Source of the DNA: Aliiroseovarius pelagivivens
Lineage (GTDB): Bacteria; Pseudomonadota; Alphaproteobacteria; Rhodobacterales; Rhodobacteraceae
Assembly (NCBI RefSeq): GCF_900302485.1
Contig: NZ_OMOI01000001.1
Location: forward strand, 2,356,001-2,420,000
Direction of reading: 5' to 3'
Length of the DNA stretch: 64,000 bases
In this document: positions 18,076 through 26,894 of the stretch, piece after piece
How positions within the stretch are numbered: position 1 is the stretch's first letter
Layout: every line of letters starts with the position of its first letter
Position numbers and translations under genes: made by a program
The notes under the pieces: generated by a model
Told to the model about the DNA's origin: nothing
Seen by the model: the letters and a program-made list of their open reading frames with translations, nothing else
Database searches by the model: none

Positions 18076-18899
18076 TTCTTTTTGACCTCATCTGCAAAGA
18101 CGTGCTCTGGCGCCGGGAAACTGCGGTCTCGCACCTCTTGGGCATATTTGGCAATGGCTTTCTCGCCGTCCACGCCCAACGTCGCATAGCGTTTGGCGAA
18201 TTTCGGTTTGAAGGCTGTGAACAAGCCCAGCATGTCGTCTACGACCAAAACCTGACCGTCACATTGCGCCGACGCCCCGATGCCGATGGTCGGGATCGAC
18301 ACAGCGTCGGTGATTTCGTTCGCCAGGCTTTCCGGCACTTTCTCGAGCACAACCGAGAACGCGCCAGCATCTTCCACCGCTTTGGCGTCAGCCATCACAC
18401 GGTCGCGATCCTCGCCACGGCCTTGCACAGCATAGCCGCCCAGCGTGTTGATCGCCTGCGGGGTCAAGCCAACATGGGCCATGACCGGGATCGAGCGGCT
18501 GGTCAGGAAGCGGATGGTTTCTTCCATCGACACGCCGCCTTCCAATTTAACTGCCGCAGCCCCGGTTTCACGCATCAAGCGTGCGGCGCTGCGGAAAGCT
18601 TGTTCCGGACTTTCTTCGTACGAGCCAAATGGCATGTCGACGACCATCATGGCCTGCTCCAAGCCACGCTTCACGGCGGCACCGTGCAGGCACATCATCT
18701 CCATCGTGACACCCAGAGTATCCGGCAATCCGTGTACGACCATGCCGACGCTGTCCCCCACCAGAACGATGTCGCAATGCGCGTCCATCATCTGTGCGGT
18801 TGGTGTCGCATAGGCCGTCAGCACGACCAGCGGCGTGCCCCCTTTGCGGGCACGTACTTCTGACGGTGTCAGCGTCTTGATTTTTGCTGAGGCGCTCAT
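18072..18899 (-). CDS. panB: 3-methyl-2-oxobutanoate hydroxymethyltransferase
   Basis: 275 residues from the ATG at 18899, which has GGAGGGGA upstream; a 97-codon in-frame extension to 19190 crosses the promoter region and is rejected. The enzyme makes ketopantoate from 3-methyl-2-oxobutanoate and methylene-THF. Metal ligands are in [10 protein letters not shown] near residues 44-53 and VKLEGG, and the catalytic glutamate is expected in VVLEKVP near residue 180. [14 protein letters not shown] is the expected C-terminal signature. It is first in panBC. Confidence 0.96.
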   Translation of the reverse strand: MSASAKIKTLTPSEVRARKGGTPLVVLTAYATPTAQMMDAHCDIVLVGDSVGMVVHGLPDTLGVTMEMMCLHGAAVKRGLEQAMMVVDMPFGSYEESPEQAFRSAARLMRETGAAAVKLEGGVSMEETIRFLTSRSIPVMAHVGLTPQAINTLGGYAVQGRGEDRDRVMADAKAVEDAGAFSVVLEKVPESLANEITDAVSIPTIGIGASAQCDGQVLVVDDMLGLFTAFKPKFAKRYATLGVDGEKAIAKYAQEVRDRSFPAPEHVFADEVKKK

Positions 18900-19053
18900 G
18901 GTTTCCCCTCCCTGATCCTCTTCGCTAGGGGTGAATATATTGCTGCGGCGCAGAAAAATCAAAGGGGAATGACGGGACGTCTTTCCCTTGCCTTGATCCG
19001 CAATCCCGCGTTTCATGGCGCAGTATCCCGCGAAACGGGTAAGGAGGATCAAG

Positions 19054-20523
19054 ATGACCAACCTGAAACTTACCGCAGGCGCTTGGGCGCTGATGGCAAC
19101 GACCGCGCTGGCTGGAAGCGACGCGATCACGCTCGGCATGGTGCTTGAGCCGCCAAATCTTGACCCCACTGCCGGGGCAGCTGCTGCCATTGACGAAGTG
19201 GTCTATGCCAACATCTACGAAGGCCTGACCCGTTTCGGCCCGGATGGTGCGGTGCTGCCCGGATTGGCCAGCGCTTGGGACGTCAGCGACGACGGCCTGA
19301 CCTATACCTTCACCCTGCGCGAGGGCGTGACCTTCCATGATGGCACCACGATGGATGCCGACGACGTTGTCTTCTCGCTGGATCGTGCGCGCGCGGAAGA
19401 CTCGACCAACGCGCAGAAAGCGCTGTTCAAGGATATTGAAAGCGTAACTGCCCTAAGCCCGACTTCGGTCGCGGTGAAGCTGTCTGCCCCCAACGGCAAT
19501 TTCGCCTTCAACATGGCATGGGGCGATGCCGTGATTGTCGCGCCTGAAAGCATCGACACTGCAGCGACCGCCCCCGTAGGCACCGGCCCGTTTTCCTTTG
19601 TGGAATGGGCCAAGGGCGACCACGTGACGATCGCACGCAACGACGCATATTGGGGCGACGCGCCCGCGCTGGCCAATGCCACGTTCAAGTTCATCTCGGA
19701 CCCGAACGCAGCCTTTGCGGCCATGATGGCAGGAGACGTGGACGCTTTCCCGAACTTCCCTGCGCCTGAAACGCTGGCCCAGTTCGAAGCGGACCCACGT
19801 TTCAACGTGATCGTTGGCTCTACCGAGGGCGAGACGATTCTGTCCACCAACAACAAATCCGGCCCGCTGGCAGATGTCCGTGTGCGCAAAGCCATCGCTC
19901 ATGCAATCGACCGTCAGGACATCATTGACGGCGCGATGCACGGATATGGCACGCCCATCGGCACCCATTTCGCCCCGCACAATCCGGACTATGTGGATCT
20001 GACCGGCCAATCCGGTTTTGATCCCGAAATGTCGAAAGCGCTGCTGGCCGAGGCCGGAGCGACGGACCTAACCCTGCGCCTGATGCTGCCGCCCCCCGCC
20101 TATGCCCGCCGCGGGGGCGAAATCATTGCTGCTCAGCTGCGTAATGTGGGGATCAATACCGAGATCTCGAACCTTGAATGGGCCCAGTGGATCGAACAGG
20201 TGTTCAAGGGCAAGGACTTTGACCTGACCATCGTCAGCCATACCGAACCCGCAGACATCAATATCTACGCCCGCCCGGAATACTATTTCCAGTATGACAA
20301 CGCAGGTTTCCAAGCGCTGATCGAGAAACTCTCGGTCACATCAGATCCGGCCATGCGTACCGAGCTGAACAAGGAAGCTCAGCAGGTCATCGCGGATGAC
20401 TATGTGAACGGGTATTTGTTCCAGCTGGCGAAAACCGGTGTGGCAAATGCGAAGATCAATGGTCTGTGGGAAAATGCGCCCACGCAGGCAAATGATCTGA
20501 CAGGGGTCAGCTGGTCAGACTAA
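19054..20523 (+). CDS. ABC transporter substrate-binding protein, peptide/nickel (family 5) type
   Basis: 489 residues from the ATG at 19054, which has AAGGAGGATCAAG directly before it. Signal peptide over residues 1-21 (core [15 protein letters not shown], cut before GSDA). The mature part has the family-5 layout: [14 protein letters not shown], the conserved [15 protein letters not shown], then [14 protein letters not shown] and the IYARPEYYF region. Such proteins deliver oligopeptides or similar solutes to a Dpp/Opp-type permease. No permease or ATPase gene is adjacent, so it is an orphan here. The ligand is unknown. Confidence 0.9.
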   Translation: MTNLKLTAGAWALMATTALAGSDAITLGMVLEPPNLDPTAGAAAAIDEVVYANIYEGLTRFGPDGAVLPGLASAWDVSDDGLTYTFTLREGVTFHDGTTMDADDVVFSLDRARAEDSTNAQKALFKDIESVTALSPTSVAVKLSAPNGNFAFNMAWGDAVIVAPESIDTAATAPVGTGPFSFVEWAKGDHVTIARNDAYWGDAPALANATFKFISDPNAAFAAMMAGDVDAFPNFPAPETLAQFEADPRFNVIVGSTEGETILSTNNKSGPLADVRVRKAIAHAIDRQDIIDGAMHGYGTPIGTHFAPHNPDYVDLTGQSGFDPEMSKALLAEAGATDLTLRLMLPPPAYARRGGEIIAAQLRNVGINTEISNLEWAQWIEQVFKGKDFDLTIVSHTEPADINIYARPEYYFQYDNAGFQALIEKLSVTSDPAMRTELNKEAQQVIADDYVNGYLFQLAKTGVANAKINGLWENAPTQANDLTGVSWSD

Positions 20524-20545
20524 CCAGACCTAAACGCACAGTGAA

Positions 20546-20568
20546 AGGGCGTCCGTAGCGGGCGCCCT
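20546..20568. terminator. Bidirectional terminator between the solute-binding protein and EamA genes
   Basis: Inverted repeat AGGGCGTCCG / CGGGCGCCCT, with one wobble or mismatch pair and a TAG loop. It lies between two convergent genes, 22 bp after one stop and 1 bp after the other. On the plus strand it is followed by ATTACGTTTT; on the minus strand by TTTCAC. Confidence 0.65.
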
Positions 20569-20569
20569 A

Positions 20570-21478
20570 TTACGTTTTCGGCTCGTTCGGATTTGGCGTC
20601 ACGCGGCGTTTCAAAATTGTCTCGCGCCACGTGATGTAGGTGACCGCCGCCATGATCACACCGGCGCCGACAACCACCCAGAAATCGACCGGTTCGGCAA
20701 AGAAGATTGCGCCGGTCGCGGCGGCCCAGATGATTTGCAGGAAGGTCACAGGCTGGGTGACCGATACCGGGGCTTCGGCAAACGCACGGGACATGGAATA
20801 GTGGCCGGCCGTCGCAAAGAATGCGACCACGGCCAGCCATGCCATCTGCACCAAGCTGGGCGGCACCCAAACCATGATCGCGGCAGGCACCAAACCGATG
20901 GTTGCCGTGATCGACATCATTGCCACCACAACTCCCGCTGATGCGTCTTGGGCCAACCGTTTGGCAATCAAATACGAAATCCCCAGAAAGATTGCTGTGA
21001 ACACCATCGAGATGTGTCCCGCCCCCAGTTCGCGCAGACCCGGACGCAGGATGATCAGCACCCCAAGAAATGCCGCAGCAACCGCCAGCATCCGACGGGT
21101 CGAGAAGCTTTCGCCCAGAAAAACCGCGGCCCCCAGCATCACATAGATCGGGGTGAGGTAGTTCATCGCCACGACCTCGGCCACGGTGATTTGGGTCATC
21201 GCGTAAAACCAGCACAGTACGGCCCCGGTATGCACCACGCCGCGCGCTAGAAAAAGCTGCCAAACGTGCGCCGAGAACCGCGCTTTGGCAAGCTGACCAA
21301 GCGCAGGCAGAACAAAGATCAATCCGAAAACATAGCGCAGAAACGCAGCCTGCGAGGATGGCAGCTCTTGCCCGACATATTTCACCAGCGCGTTCATCAT
21401 CACGAAGAACAGGCCTGCGGCCAACATCCAAGCGATCCCGTGCCCGGGGCGGTGTTGTGATGTCTGTACGCTGCTCAT
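20570..21478 (-). CDS. DMT superfamily transporter (EamA domains)
   Basis: About 302 residues from the ATG at 21478; starts further upstream lack a ribosome-binding site too, so the start is moderately sure. Ten hydrophobic segments in two EamA repeats are visible, the first beginning AWMLAAGLFFVMMNALVKYV and the second VFTAIFLGISYLIAKRL. ALGQLAKA and LTPIYVMLGAAVFLGE are the usual end-of-repeat motifs. Members export amino acids or other small metabolites; the substrate is unknown. It is convergent with the binding-protein gene and is followed by the shared terminator. Confidence 0.88.
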   Translation of the reverse strand: MSSVQTSQHRPGHGIAWMLAAGLFFVMMNALVKYVGQELPSSQAAFLRYVFGLIFVLPALGQLAKARFSAHVWQLFLARGVVHTGAVLCWFYAMTQITVAEVVAMNYLTPIYVMLGAAVFLGESFSTRRMLAVAAAFLGVLIILRPGLRELGAGHISMVFTAIFLGISYLIAKRLAQDASAGVVVAMMSITATIGLVPAAIMVWVPPSLVQMAWLAVVAFFATAGHYSMSRAFAEAPVSVTQPVTFLQIIWAAATGAIFFAEPVDFWVVVGAGVIMAAVTYITWRETILKRRVTPNPNEPKT

Positions 21479-21514
21479 TTGGCGACAAGACACCGGATTG
21501 GATCCAAAAACAAG

Positions 21515-21547
21515 AGACCCCGGCGCAGAGAGACTGCACCGGGGTCT
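21515..21547 (-). terminator. Rho-independent terminator of yebC
   Basis: Perfect 9-bp stem AGACCCCGG / CCGGGGTCT with a 15-base loop. On the minus strand it is followed by CTTGTTTTTGG, 22 bp after the yebC stop. Confidence 0.85.
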
Positions 21548-21568
21548 GAATTCTTTCTGACGTCGCGC

Positions 21569-22309
21569 TTACAGCTGCGCCATCACCTCGTCCGAGGCTT
21601 CGAAATTGGTGGTGACACGTTGTACGTCGTCATCATCCTCAAGCGCATCCAGCAGCTTCATCAGCTTTTGCATGTTCTCAAGGTCCAGCTCGGTCGTGAT
21701 GTTCGGTTGCCAGATCAGCTTGGTCGATTCACTTTCACCCAATGCGGTTTCCAGCGCGGTCGACACATCGTTCAGATCGGTGTCGGCACAGGTGATGCGG
21801 TGGCCATTCTCATCGCTTTCGCAATCTTCGGCGCCTGCGTCGATCGCCGCTTCCATCACCGTGTCAGCGTCACCGGCATCGGCGCCATAGATCACCTCGC
21901 CTTTGCGGTCGAACATGAAGCCCACCGATCCGGTTTCACCCAGATTTCCGCCGTTCTTCGAGAAAGTCGAACGCACAGTCGACGCGGTGCGGTTTTTGTT
22001 GTCGGTCATGGTTTCGACGATGACGGCCACACCGTTGGGGCCATAACCCTCATAGCGGATCTCGTCGTAGTTTTCGGCGTCACCACCCATAGACTTCTTG
22101 ATCGCGCGTTCGATTACGTCCTTCGGAACCGATTGCGACTTGGCTTCTTTCACAGCCAGGCGCAAACGCGGGTTCTTGTCGGGATCAGGGTCGCCCATTT
22201 TGGCGGCTACAGTGATCTCTTTTGCGAGTTTCGAAAAGAGCTTCGAGCGCAGTTTATCCTGGCGACCTTTGCGGTGCTGGATGTTTGCCCATTTTGAGTG
22301 GCCAGCCAT
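21569..22309 (-). CDS. YebC/PmpR family protein (TACO1 family)
   Basis: A 246-residue protein of the widely conserved family. It begins [18 protein letters not shown], the family signature, and continues with [24 protein letters not shown] and [14 protein letters not shown]. Members have been described both as DNA-binding regulators and, more recently, as factors that help ribosomes at difficult motifs, so I do not choose. The ATG has GGAGGTCGCC directly upstream. It is monocistronic, ending in a strong terminator. Confidence 0.95.
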   Translation of the reverse strand: MAGHSKWANIQHRKGRQDKLRSKLFSKLAKEITVAAKMGDPDPDKNPRLRLAVKEAKSQSVPKDVIERAIKKSMGGDAENYDEIRYEGYGPNGVAVIVETMTDNKNRTASTVRSTFSKNGGNLGETGSVGFMFDRKGEVIYGADAGDADTVMEAAIDAGAEDCESDENGHRITCADTDLNDVSTALETALGESESTKLIWQPNITTELDLENMQKLMKLLDALEDDDDVQRVTTNFEASDEVMAQL

Positions 22310-22431
22310 GGCGACCTCCGTCTGCTGTGTCGGTTCTATCTGTCAGTTGCCATGTTCAATACCGCAAGGCAGCCCGGAGGTTCAAGGTGGCAAGGCAAGC
22401 TGGATGGAAACGTGGCCCATTCAGTTCGAAT

Positions 22432-22884
22432 TCAGGCACGTGCCTTCATCTGACGACGCTTGGCGGTCATCTTCAGTCCGTCACGGATGTTCAGCCCCAG
22501 CAGAGACAGATTCATGGCGCCAGCAACAAGCTCGATGCCCTGAACCACATAAAACATCGTATCAAACGCGCCGTTGCTGGCCTTGTAGTTCAGATAAAGC
22601 GCAGCTGGCACCAGTACCAACAAGCCCGCGCCCGCGATGATTGGCATGCGTTTTTTCTTCGCCTCGATCAACGCGCCTTTGCGTTTGGCCCCCAACGACA
22701 TCCCGGTTGCGCCGACTATGGCCATCGCGGGCACCATCACGATCAGAGCGTAGACGATCATCTGCTTGACCATCGCAATCGCGGCGTGGCTGCCAAACAC
22801 CTCTACCGTGACAGAGCTGGTCCAAAAGCTGAGAACACACAGAAAGGCGATGCTTCCTGCGGCGGCATGGATTTTCGTTTTCAT
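22432..22884 (-). CDS. Hypothetical membrane protein (four predicted segments)
   Basis: 150 residues with about four hydrophobic segments: near residues 8-28, 35-60 (QMIVYALIVMVPAMAIVG), 80-100 (MPIIAGAGLLVLVPAALYL) and 110-130. Between the second and third is a basic loop (GAKRKGALIEAKKKR). The C-terminus is also basic. No named domain is recognised. It has AAAGGAAACGCC before the ATG and is divergent from a MarR gene across 80 bp that hold two copies of an operator-like palindrome, so it is a likely target of that regulator. Confidence 0.75.
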   Translation of the reverse strand: MKTKIHAAAGSIAFLCVLSFWTSSVTVEVFGSHAAIAMVKQMIVYALIVMVPAMAIVGATGMSLGAKRKGALIEAKKKRMPIIAGAGLLVLVPAALYLNYKASNGAFDTMFYVVQGIELVAGAMNLSLLGLNIRDGLKMTAKRRQMKARA

Positions 22885-22909
22885 GGCGTTTCCTTTCCTG
22901 ATTCTATTT

Positions 22910-22950
22910 TATATAGCTTACTATATATTATTGCATAGCTCGCTATACAA
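22910..22950. promoter_or_regulatory. Two operator-like palindromes ATAGCTNNCTAT in the MarR divergon
   Basis: Copy 1 is ATAGCTTACTAT (22913-22924), within a 7-bp perfect repeat TATATAG/CTATATA. Copy 2 is ATAGCTCGCTAT (22935-22946), within the longer imperfect palindrome TTGCATAGC/GCTATACAA. They are 22 bp apart, two helical turns, in an AT-rich 80-bp spacer between the divergent membrane-protein gene and the MarR gene. Copy 2 is 19 bp before the MarR start. Confidence 0.7.
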
Positions 22951-22964
22951 GTGTAATCTTCGGT

Positions 22965-23399
22965 ATGGACTTCAGCAAAAACACCTCCGCCGGTTTTCTC
23001 GTTAATCATATGGCTCGGCTGTTCGCCAAAACCCTTCAGAGCAACATTACCGATCTGGGTCTGACATGGGGCCAGTTCCCCATCCTGATTGAGCTATGGG
23101 AAAAAGACGGACGCACGCAAAAAGAGCTGGTGACGCGGCTGGATTTGGAACAAGCCACTGTTGCCAACACACTGAACCGGATGGAGCGCGACGGGCTCGT
23201 GCGCCGGGTTAAGGATCCAAGTGATGGACGGGCGCAACAGATTTGGCTGACCGAAAAAGCCAAGGCCTTGCGCGTGCCCGCACAGGCCGCAGCAAAGGCA
23301 AGCAACACTCAGGCGCTGGCTGTGCTCACACCAGACGAGCAAACCCAACTCATTGCATTAATGAAGCGCGTCATTGATGGATTTAGCGACGCGCGCTAA
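22965..23399 (+). CDS. MarR family transcriptional regulator
   Basis: A 144-residue winged-helix regulator. The recognition region is QKELVTRLDLEQATVANTLNRMERDGLVRR near residues 47-76, followed by the wing segment DPSDGRAQQIWLTEKA. LGLTWGQFPIL-like sequence in the first helices fits the dimerisation part. MarR proteins usually repress themselves and a divergent gene and are released by small phenolic or oxidising ligands. The palindromes between it and 22432-22884 support that arrangement. The ribosome-binding site is weak. Its stop overlaps the Lrp-like gene tail by 4 bp. Confidence 0.93.
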   Translation: MDFSKNTSAGFLVNHMARLFAKTLQSNITDLGLTWGQFPILIELWEKDGRTQKELVTRLDLEQATVANTLNRMERDGLVRRVKDPSDGRAQQIWLTEKAKALRVPAQAAAKASNTQALAVLTPDEQTQLIALMKRVIDGFSDAR

Positions 23400-23845
23400 G
23401 CCCGTTCGTCCTTGGGCGAGCCCATCACCACATGTGTCACCAGTTGATGCACCTGCGGCAGCGTGCCCAGCTTGTCGGTGTGGAAACGTTTGTAAGCAAT
23501 CAGGTCTTCGGCTTCGACCCTCAGCAGGTATTCGACGGTGCCGGTGATGTTGTGACACTCACGCACTTCATCAAACAGCGCAACGGCCCGTTCGAACCCT
23601 TCCTGCGCCTCTTTGGTGTGGTCCTTCAGGCCTACCGTGACATACGCCACAAAACCCACGCCCATCGCGACCGGGTTAAGCACAGCCCGATAGCCGGTGA
23701 TCACGCCCTGCCGCTCCAGTTCTTGCACGCGTCGCAGACAGGCCGAGGGTGACAGCCCTACCCGCTCGGCCAGCTCGGTATTGGGCAGACGACCGTCTTT
23801 CGACAATTCACGCAATATTCTCTGATTTATTTGGTCATGCTTCAT
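23396..23845 (-). CDS. Lrp/AsnC family transcriptional regulator
   Basis: 149 residues from the ATG at 23845; an in-frame extension to 23899 runs into the promoter spacer. The N-terminal HTH is DQINQRILRELSKDGRLPN with ELAERVGLSPSACLRRVQ; the C-terminal RAM domain (residues about 70-145) contains VAYVTVGL and CHNITGTVEYLLRVEAED, the amino-acid-binding ACT-like fold. It is divergent from a LysE-type exporter, the usual setting of an amino-acid-sensing activator of that exporter. The ligand is not known. Confidence 0.92.
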   Translation of the reverse strand: MKHDQINQRILRELSKDGRLPNTELAERVGLSPSACLRRVQELERQGVITGYRAVLNPVAMGVGFVAYVTVGLKDHTKEAQEGFERAVALFDEVRECHNITGTVEYLLRVEAEDLIAYKRFHTDKLGTLPQVHQLVTHVVMGSPKDERA

Positions 23846-23920
23846 CATTAATTGCAGAGTTATCCTATTTATGCGCAACTTTGCAATCACTCGTCGCAAA
23901 GCTTAAGCAATAATCCCGCA

Positions 23921-24514
23921 ATGACCTATGACCTCATCCTTGCGCTTGTCGCTTTCGCTTTCGTCTCGTCCATCACGCCGGGACCGAACAATCTGATGCT
24001 GATGGCATCGGGTGCCAATTTCGGTTTTGCCCGCACCATCCCGCATATGCTGGGCGTGGCGCTGGGATTCACACTGATGGTCGTGCTGGTTGGCGCGGGG
24101 CTGATGCAGCTGTTTGATCTCTATCCTGTCAGCTACACAATTCTAAAAGCGGGTAGCGTGGCCTACCTTTTGTGGCTCGCGTGGAAAATCGTCCGCGCGT
24201 CCGAGCCGGGTACGGGTAAGGCGGGCGGCACGCCGATGACCTTCCTGCAAGCTTCGGCCTTTCAATGGGTGAACCCGAAGGCCTGGGCGATGGCCCTGAC
24301 CGCGATCAGTGTTTACGCTCCGACGCGCGACATGGGGGCCGTCTTGATGGTGGCCGTGATCTTTGGCGCGGTGAACTTGCCCTCGGTGTCCACTTGGACC
24401 GTTCTGGGGCAGAAAATCCGCGTGATCCTGACCAACCCCGCACGGCTGCGTGCCTTTAACATCACCATGGCTCTGCTGCTTGTTGCCACGCTTTTCCCCG
24501 TAATCTACGGGTGA
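23921..24514 (+). CDS. LysE/RhtB family amino-acid exporter
   Basis: 197 residues from the ATG at 23921. The family signature SSITPGPNNLMLMASG is near residues 16-31, followed by GFARTIPHMLGVALGF. There are six hydrophobic segments. These proteins export lysine, arginine, homoserine, threonine or similar amino acids. The 75-bp spacer to the divergent Lrp-like gene includes several TTGC/GCAA repeats that could be the Lrp site. It is followed after 31 bp by the SLC13-type permease gene. Confidence 0.9.
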   Translation: MTYDLILALVAFAFVSSITPGPNNLMLMASGANFGFARTIPHMLGVALGFTLMVVLVGAGLMQLFDLYPVSYTILKAGSVAYLLWLAWKIVRASEPGTGKAGGTPMTFLQASAFQWVNPKAWAMALTAISVYAPTRDMGAVLMVAVIFGAVNLPSVSTWTVLGQKIRVILTNPARLRAFNITMALLLVATLFPVIYG

Positions 24515-24545
24515 CGCGACCCCGCCCACGGGTTACTCCTTGGGC

Positions 24546-26327
24546 ATGACGACAGATCAGATCATTCTCTTTTCGCTTTTCGGTGCTGTGTTCGGGCTGC
24601 TGCTATGGGGCCGCTTTCGATATGATATTGTGGCGTTTTCCGCCCTCATGTTGGGGGTCGTCCTTGGCGTTGTCCCCACGAAAGAGGCGTTTTCTGGCTT
24701 CGGGCACCCGGCCACATTGGTCGTCGCACTGGTGTTGGTAGTGTCAGCAGGTCTGGTCAGATCCGGAGCAGTTTTTCTGATCACGCGCACACTGGTCGAC
24801 GCCTCGCGGTCGTTAGGCGCGCATATCGCGCTAATGGGCGCCATCGGCGGCGTGCTGTCCGCTTTCATGAACAACGTCGCCGCCCTTGCCCTTCTAATGC
24901 CCGTCGACATCCAGACCGCTCGCAAAGCCGCGCGCCCCGTGGGTCTCAGCCTGATGCCGCTGTCCTTTGCCACGATCCTTGGCGGCATGGTCACGCTGAT
25001 CGGCACGCCCCCCAATATCATCATCGCCTCGATCCGCGAAGACGCCTTGGGCGAACCCTTCAAGATGTTCGACTTTGCCCCCGTGGGCGGCGTCACCGCG
25101 ATCGCAGGGCTGATCTTCGTGGCCATGATTGGCTGGCGCCTGATCCCGCAACCAGACGCGGATAAAAACGGATCCAACCCAATGGACGAGTTCAGCCAAT
25201 ACGTGGCCGAGCTGACCGTGCCCGAAGGCTCCAAGCATATTGGCAAGCGCCTGAAGGAACTTCTGGAGGACGCCGAGAAGAACGATGTCGCCATCCTTGG
25301 TCTGGTGCGTGACGGTTCGCGCCGCTATGGCACCCAGCGCGGCACCATGCTTCAGGCCCATGACGCTCTGGTACTGGAAGCCACGCCCGAGGCGCTGGAC
25401 GAATTCCGTGCGGCACTTGGCTTGGCCTTTGCGGAAGAGCATCGCGAAGAGAAGCTGAAAGCCGAAGGCGAAGGCCTGTCAAAGATCGAGGTCGTCGTCC
25501 CCGAGAACGCCCGGATTGCTGGTCGGACCGCGCAATCGATCGGATTAAACTGGCGACAAAGCTCGGTCCTGATGGGCATCTCGCGTGCCGGTCAGAAAAT
25601 CACCAAGCAGGTCCGCAAGACCGAGGTTCATCCGGGTGACATCCTGCTGCTTCTGGTCCCGCAGGGCAACGAGGCGGACGTCACCGAATGGCTGGGCTGC
25701 CTGCCCTTGGCGGAACGCGGGTTGACCGTCACACGAGACGAAAAGGTCTGGCTGGCCATCGGCCTGTTCGCGGCTGCCGTCGCTGCCGCAAGCTTTGGTC
25801 TTATCTATCTGCCGGTGGCCCTGGGACTTGTCGTGATCGGGTACGTGCTGGCCAAGATCATCCCTCTGTCCGAGCTTTACACCCACATCGAATGGCCGGT
25901 GGTGGTCCTATTGGGGTCCATGATTCCCTTGGGGGCCGCACTGGATAGCTCTGGCGGGACTGAGCTGATTGCAGGGGCACTGGTGGGGATCACCGAAGGA
26001 TTGCCCGCGTGGGCGGTCCTGACCGTGCTGATGATCGTGACCATGACCCTGTCAGACGTTCTGAACAACACTGCCACCACCATCGTCGCAGCCCCCGTCG
26101 GCATTCAGATGGCACAGGCGTTGGATAAAAATCCCGATCCGTTCCTGATGGCCGTGGCCATCGCCGCCTCTTGCGCCTTCCTGACCCCCATTGGGCACAA
26201 GAACAACACACTGATTCTTGGCCCTGGCGGCTATAAGTTCGGAGATTACTGGCGCATGGGTCTACCGCTCGAGATCCTCGTCGTGGCCGTGTCGATCCCC
26301 GCGATCTTGGTGTTCTGGCCGCTATAG
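24546..26327 (+). CDS. SLC13-type permease with two RCK_C (TrkA-C) domains
   Basis: 593 residues from the ATG at 24546. Hydrophobic blocks at both ends form the anion-symporter fold (divalent anion/Na+ symporter, ArsB/CitT-like), with hairpin motifs FMNNVAALALLMPV, LIGTPPNIIIASI and, in the second half, LNNTATTIVAAPVG and FLTPIGHKNNTL. In the middle (residues about 210-400) lie two RCK_C domains (VPEGSKHIGKRL; VPENARIAGRT), which sense ligands. Substrates in this group include sulfate, citrate, dicarboxylates; unknown here. It is a paralogue of 26895-28673, and its stop overlaps the convergent gene at 26322 by 6 bp. Confidence 0.9.
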   Translation: MTTDQIILFSLFGAVFGLLLWGRFRYDIVAFSALMLGVVLGVVPTKEAFSGFGHPATLVVALVLVVSAGLVRSGAVFLITRTLVDASRSLGAHIALMGAIGGVLSAFMNNVAALALLMPVDIQTARKAARPVGLSLMPLSFATILGGMVTLIGTPPNIIIASIREDALGEPFKMFDFAPVGGVTAIAGLIFVAMIGWRLIPQPDADKNGSNPMDEFSQYVAELTVPEGSKHIGKRLKELLEDAEKNDVAILGLVRDGSRRYGTQRGTMLQAHDALVLEATPEALDEFRAALGLAFAEEHREEKLKAEGEGLSKIEVVVPENARIAGRTAQSIGLNWRQSSVLMGISRAGQKITKQVRKTEVHPGDILLLLVPQGNEADVTEWLGCLPLAERGLTVTRDEKVWLAIGLFAAAVAAASFGLIYLPVALGLVVIGYVLAKIIPLSELYTHIEWPVVVLLGSMIPLGAALDSSGGTELIAGALVGITEGLPAWAVLTVLMIVTMTLSDVLNNTATTIVAAPVGIQMAQALDKNPDPFLMAVAIAASCAFLTPIGHKNNTLILGPGGYKFGDYWRMGLPLEILVVAVSIPAILVFWPL

Positions 26328-26894
26328 CGGATCGGAAAACAGGTTGGGCGCTGGGGTCTCTTGCATCCAGCGCGTGATGGTCCGGACCAGATCGCCCTGC
26401 CAACTGTCCCGGGTCAGGCCCGGAATGTGGGATTGCTGTCCATCCCGCATCACGTCACGGATCGCGTGTTTGAACAGGTAGAACTGGTGCAGATCGGGCG
26501 TCCCATGATCAAACCACAGGCGCGAGACCTTTTTCAGCGCATCGAAATCATCACCCCCGGCGGCCAAAACATCCCCCAGATGCACCCGCGCCAGCCAACG
26601 TGTGGCACTGTCTGGAGTGTCCGGTGTGGACAGGTGTAAATCCCGCACTGCGTCCCGGATCAAGTCAGACAACTCGCCCCAATGGGCTGGGCTGGGCAAG
26701 CTGGACAGCGTATAGAGCGCGCCGCTTTCGATGGCGCGCGCTGCGACGACCTGAAACGGAGCGCCTGCCTCAACCGTCGCCGCCCAAGACAGAACCTGGT
26801 CCGCCCAGTCCTGCGCCTGACCATCCAGATCGAAGTTCAGCGCCCAACGCCCCAGCAACAGCAGGGTCGCGCGTTCTGGAAAGGCTGCCGCCAC
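26322..26894 (-). CDS. Hypothetical protein, coupled to an SLC13 permease gene
   Basis: 190 residues from a GTG that directly follows the TAA stop of the upstream permease gene, so translation is probably coupled. The protein is soluble, acidic, and mostly alpha-helical by composition, with many Trp residues (FDLDGQAQDWADQVLSWAA; LWFDHGTPDLHQFYLFKHAIRDV). No signal peptide, membrane segment or named domain is recognised. Its position between two permease paralogues suggests a transport-linked role, but this is inference only. Confidence 0.7.
   Translation of the reverse strand: MAAAFPERATLLLLGRWALNFDLDGQAQDWADQVLSWAATVEAGAPFQVVAARAIESGALYTLSSLPSPAHWGELSDLIRDAVRDLHLSTPDTPDSATRWLARVHLGDVLAAGGDDFDALKKVSRLWFDHGTPDLHQFYLFKHAIRDVMRDGQQSHIPGLTRDSWQGDLVRTITRWMQETPAPNLFSDPL

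Noticed and set aside
18900..19190. N-terminal extension of PanB by 97 residues
   Set aside because: It crosses the divergent promoter spacer and has no homology to PanB; the ATG at 18899 has a good ribosome-binding site and starts the family-typical sequence.
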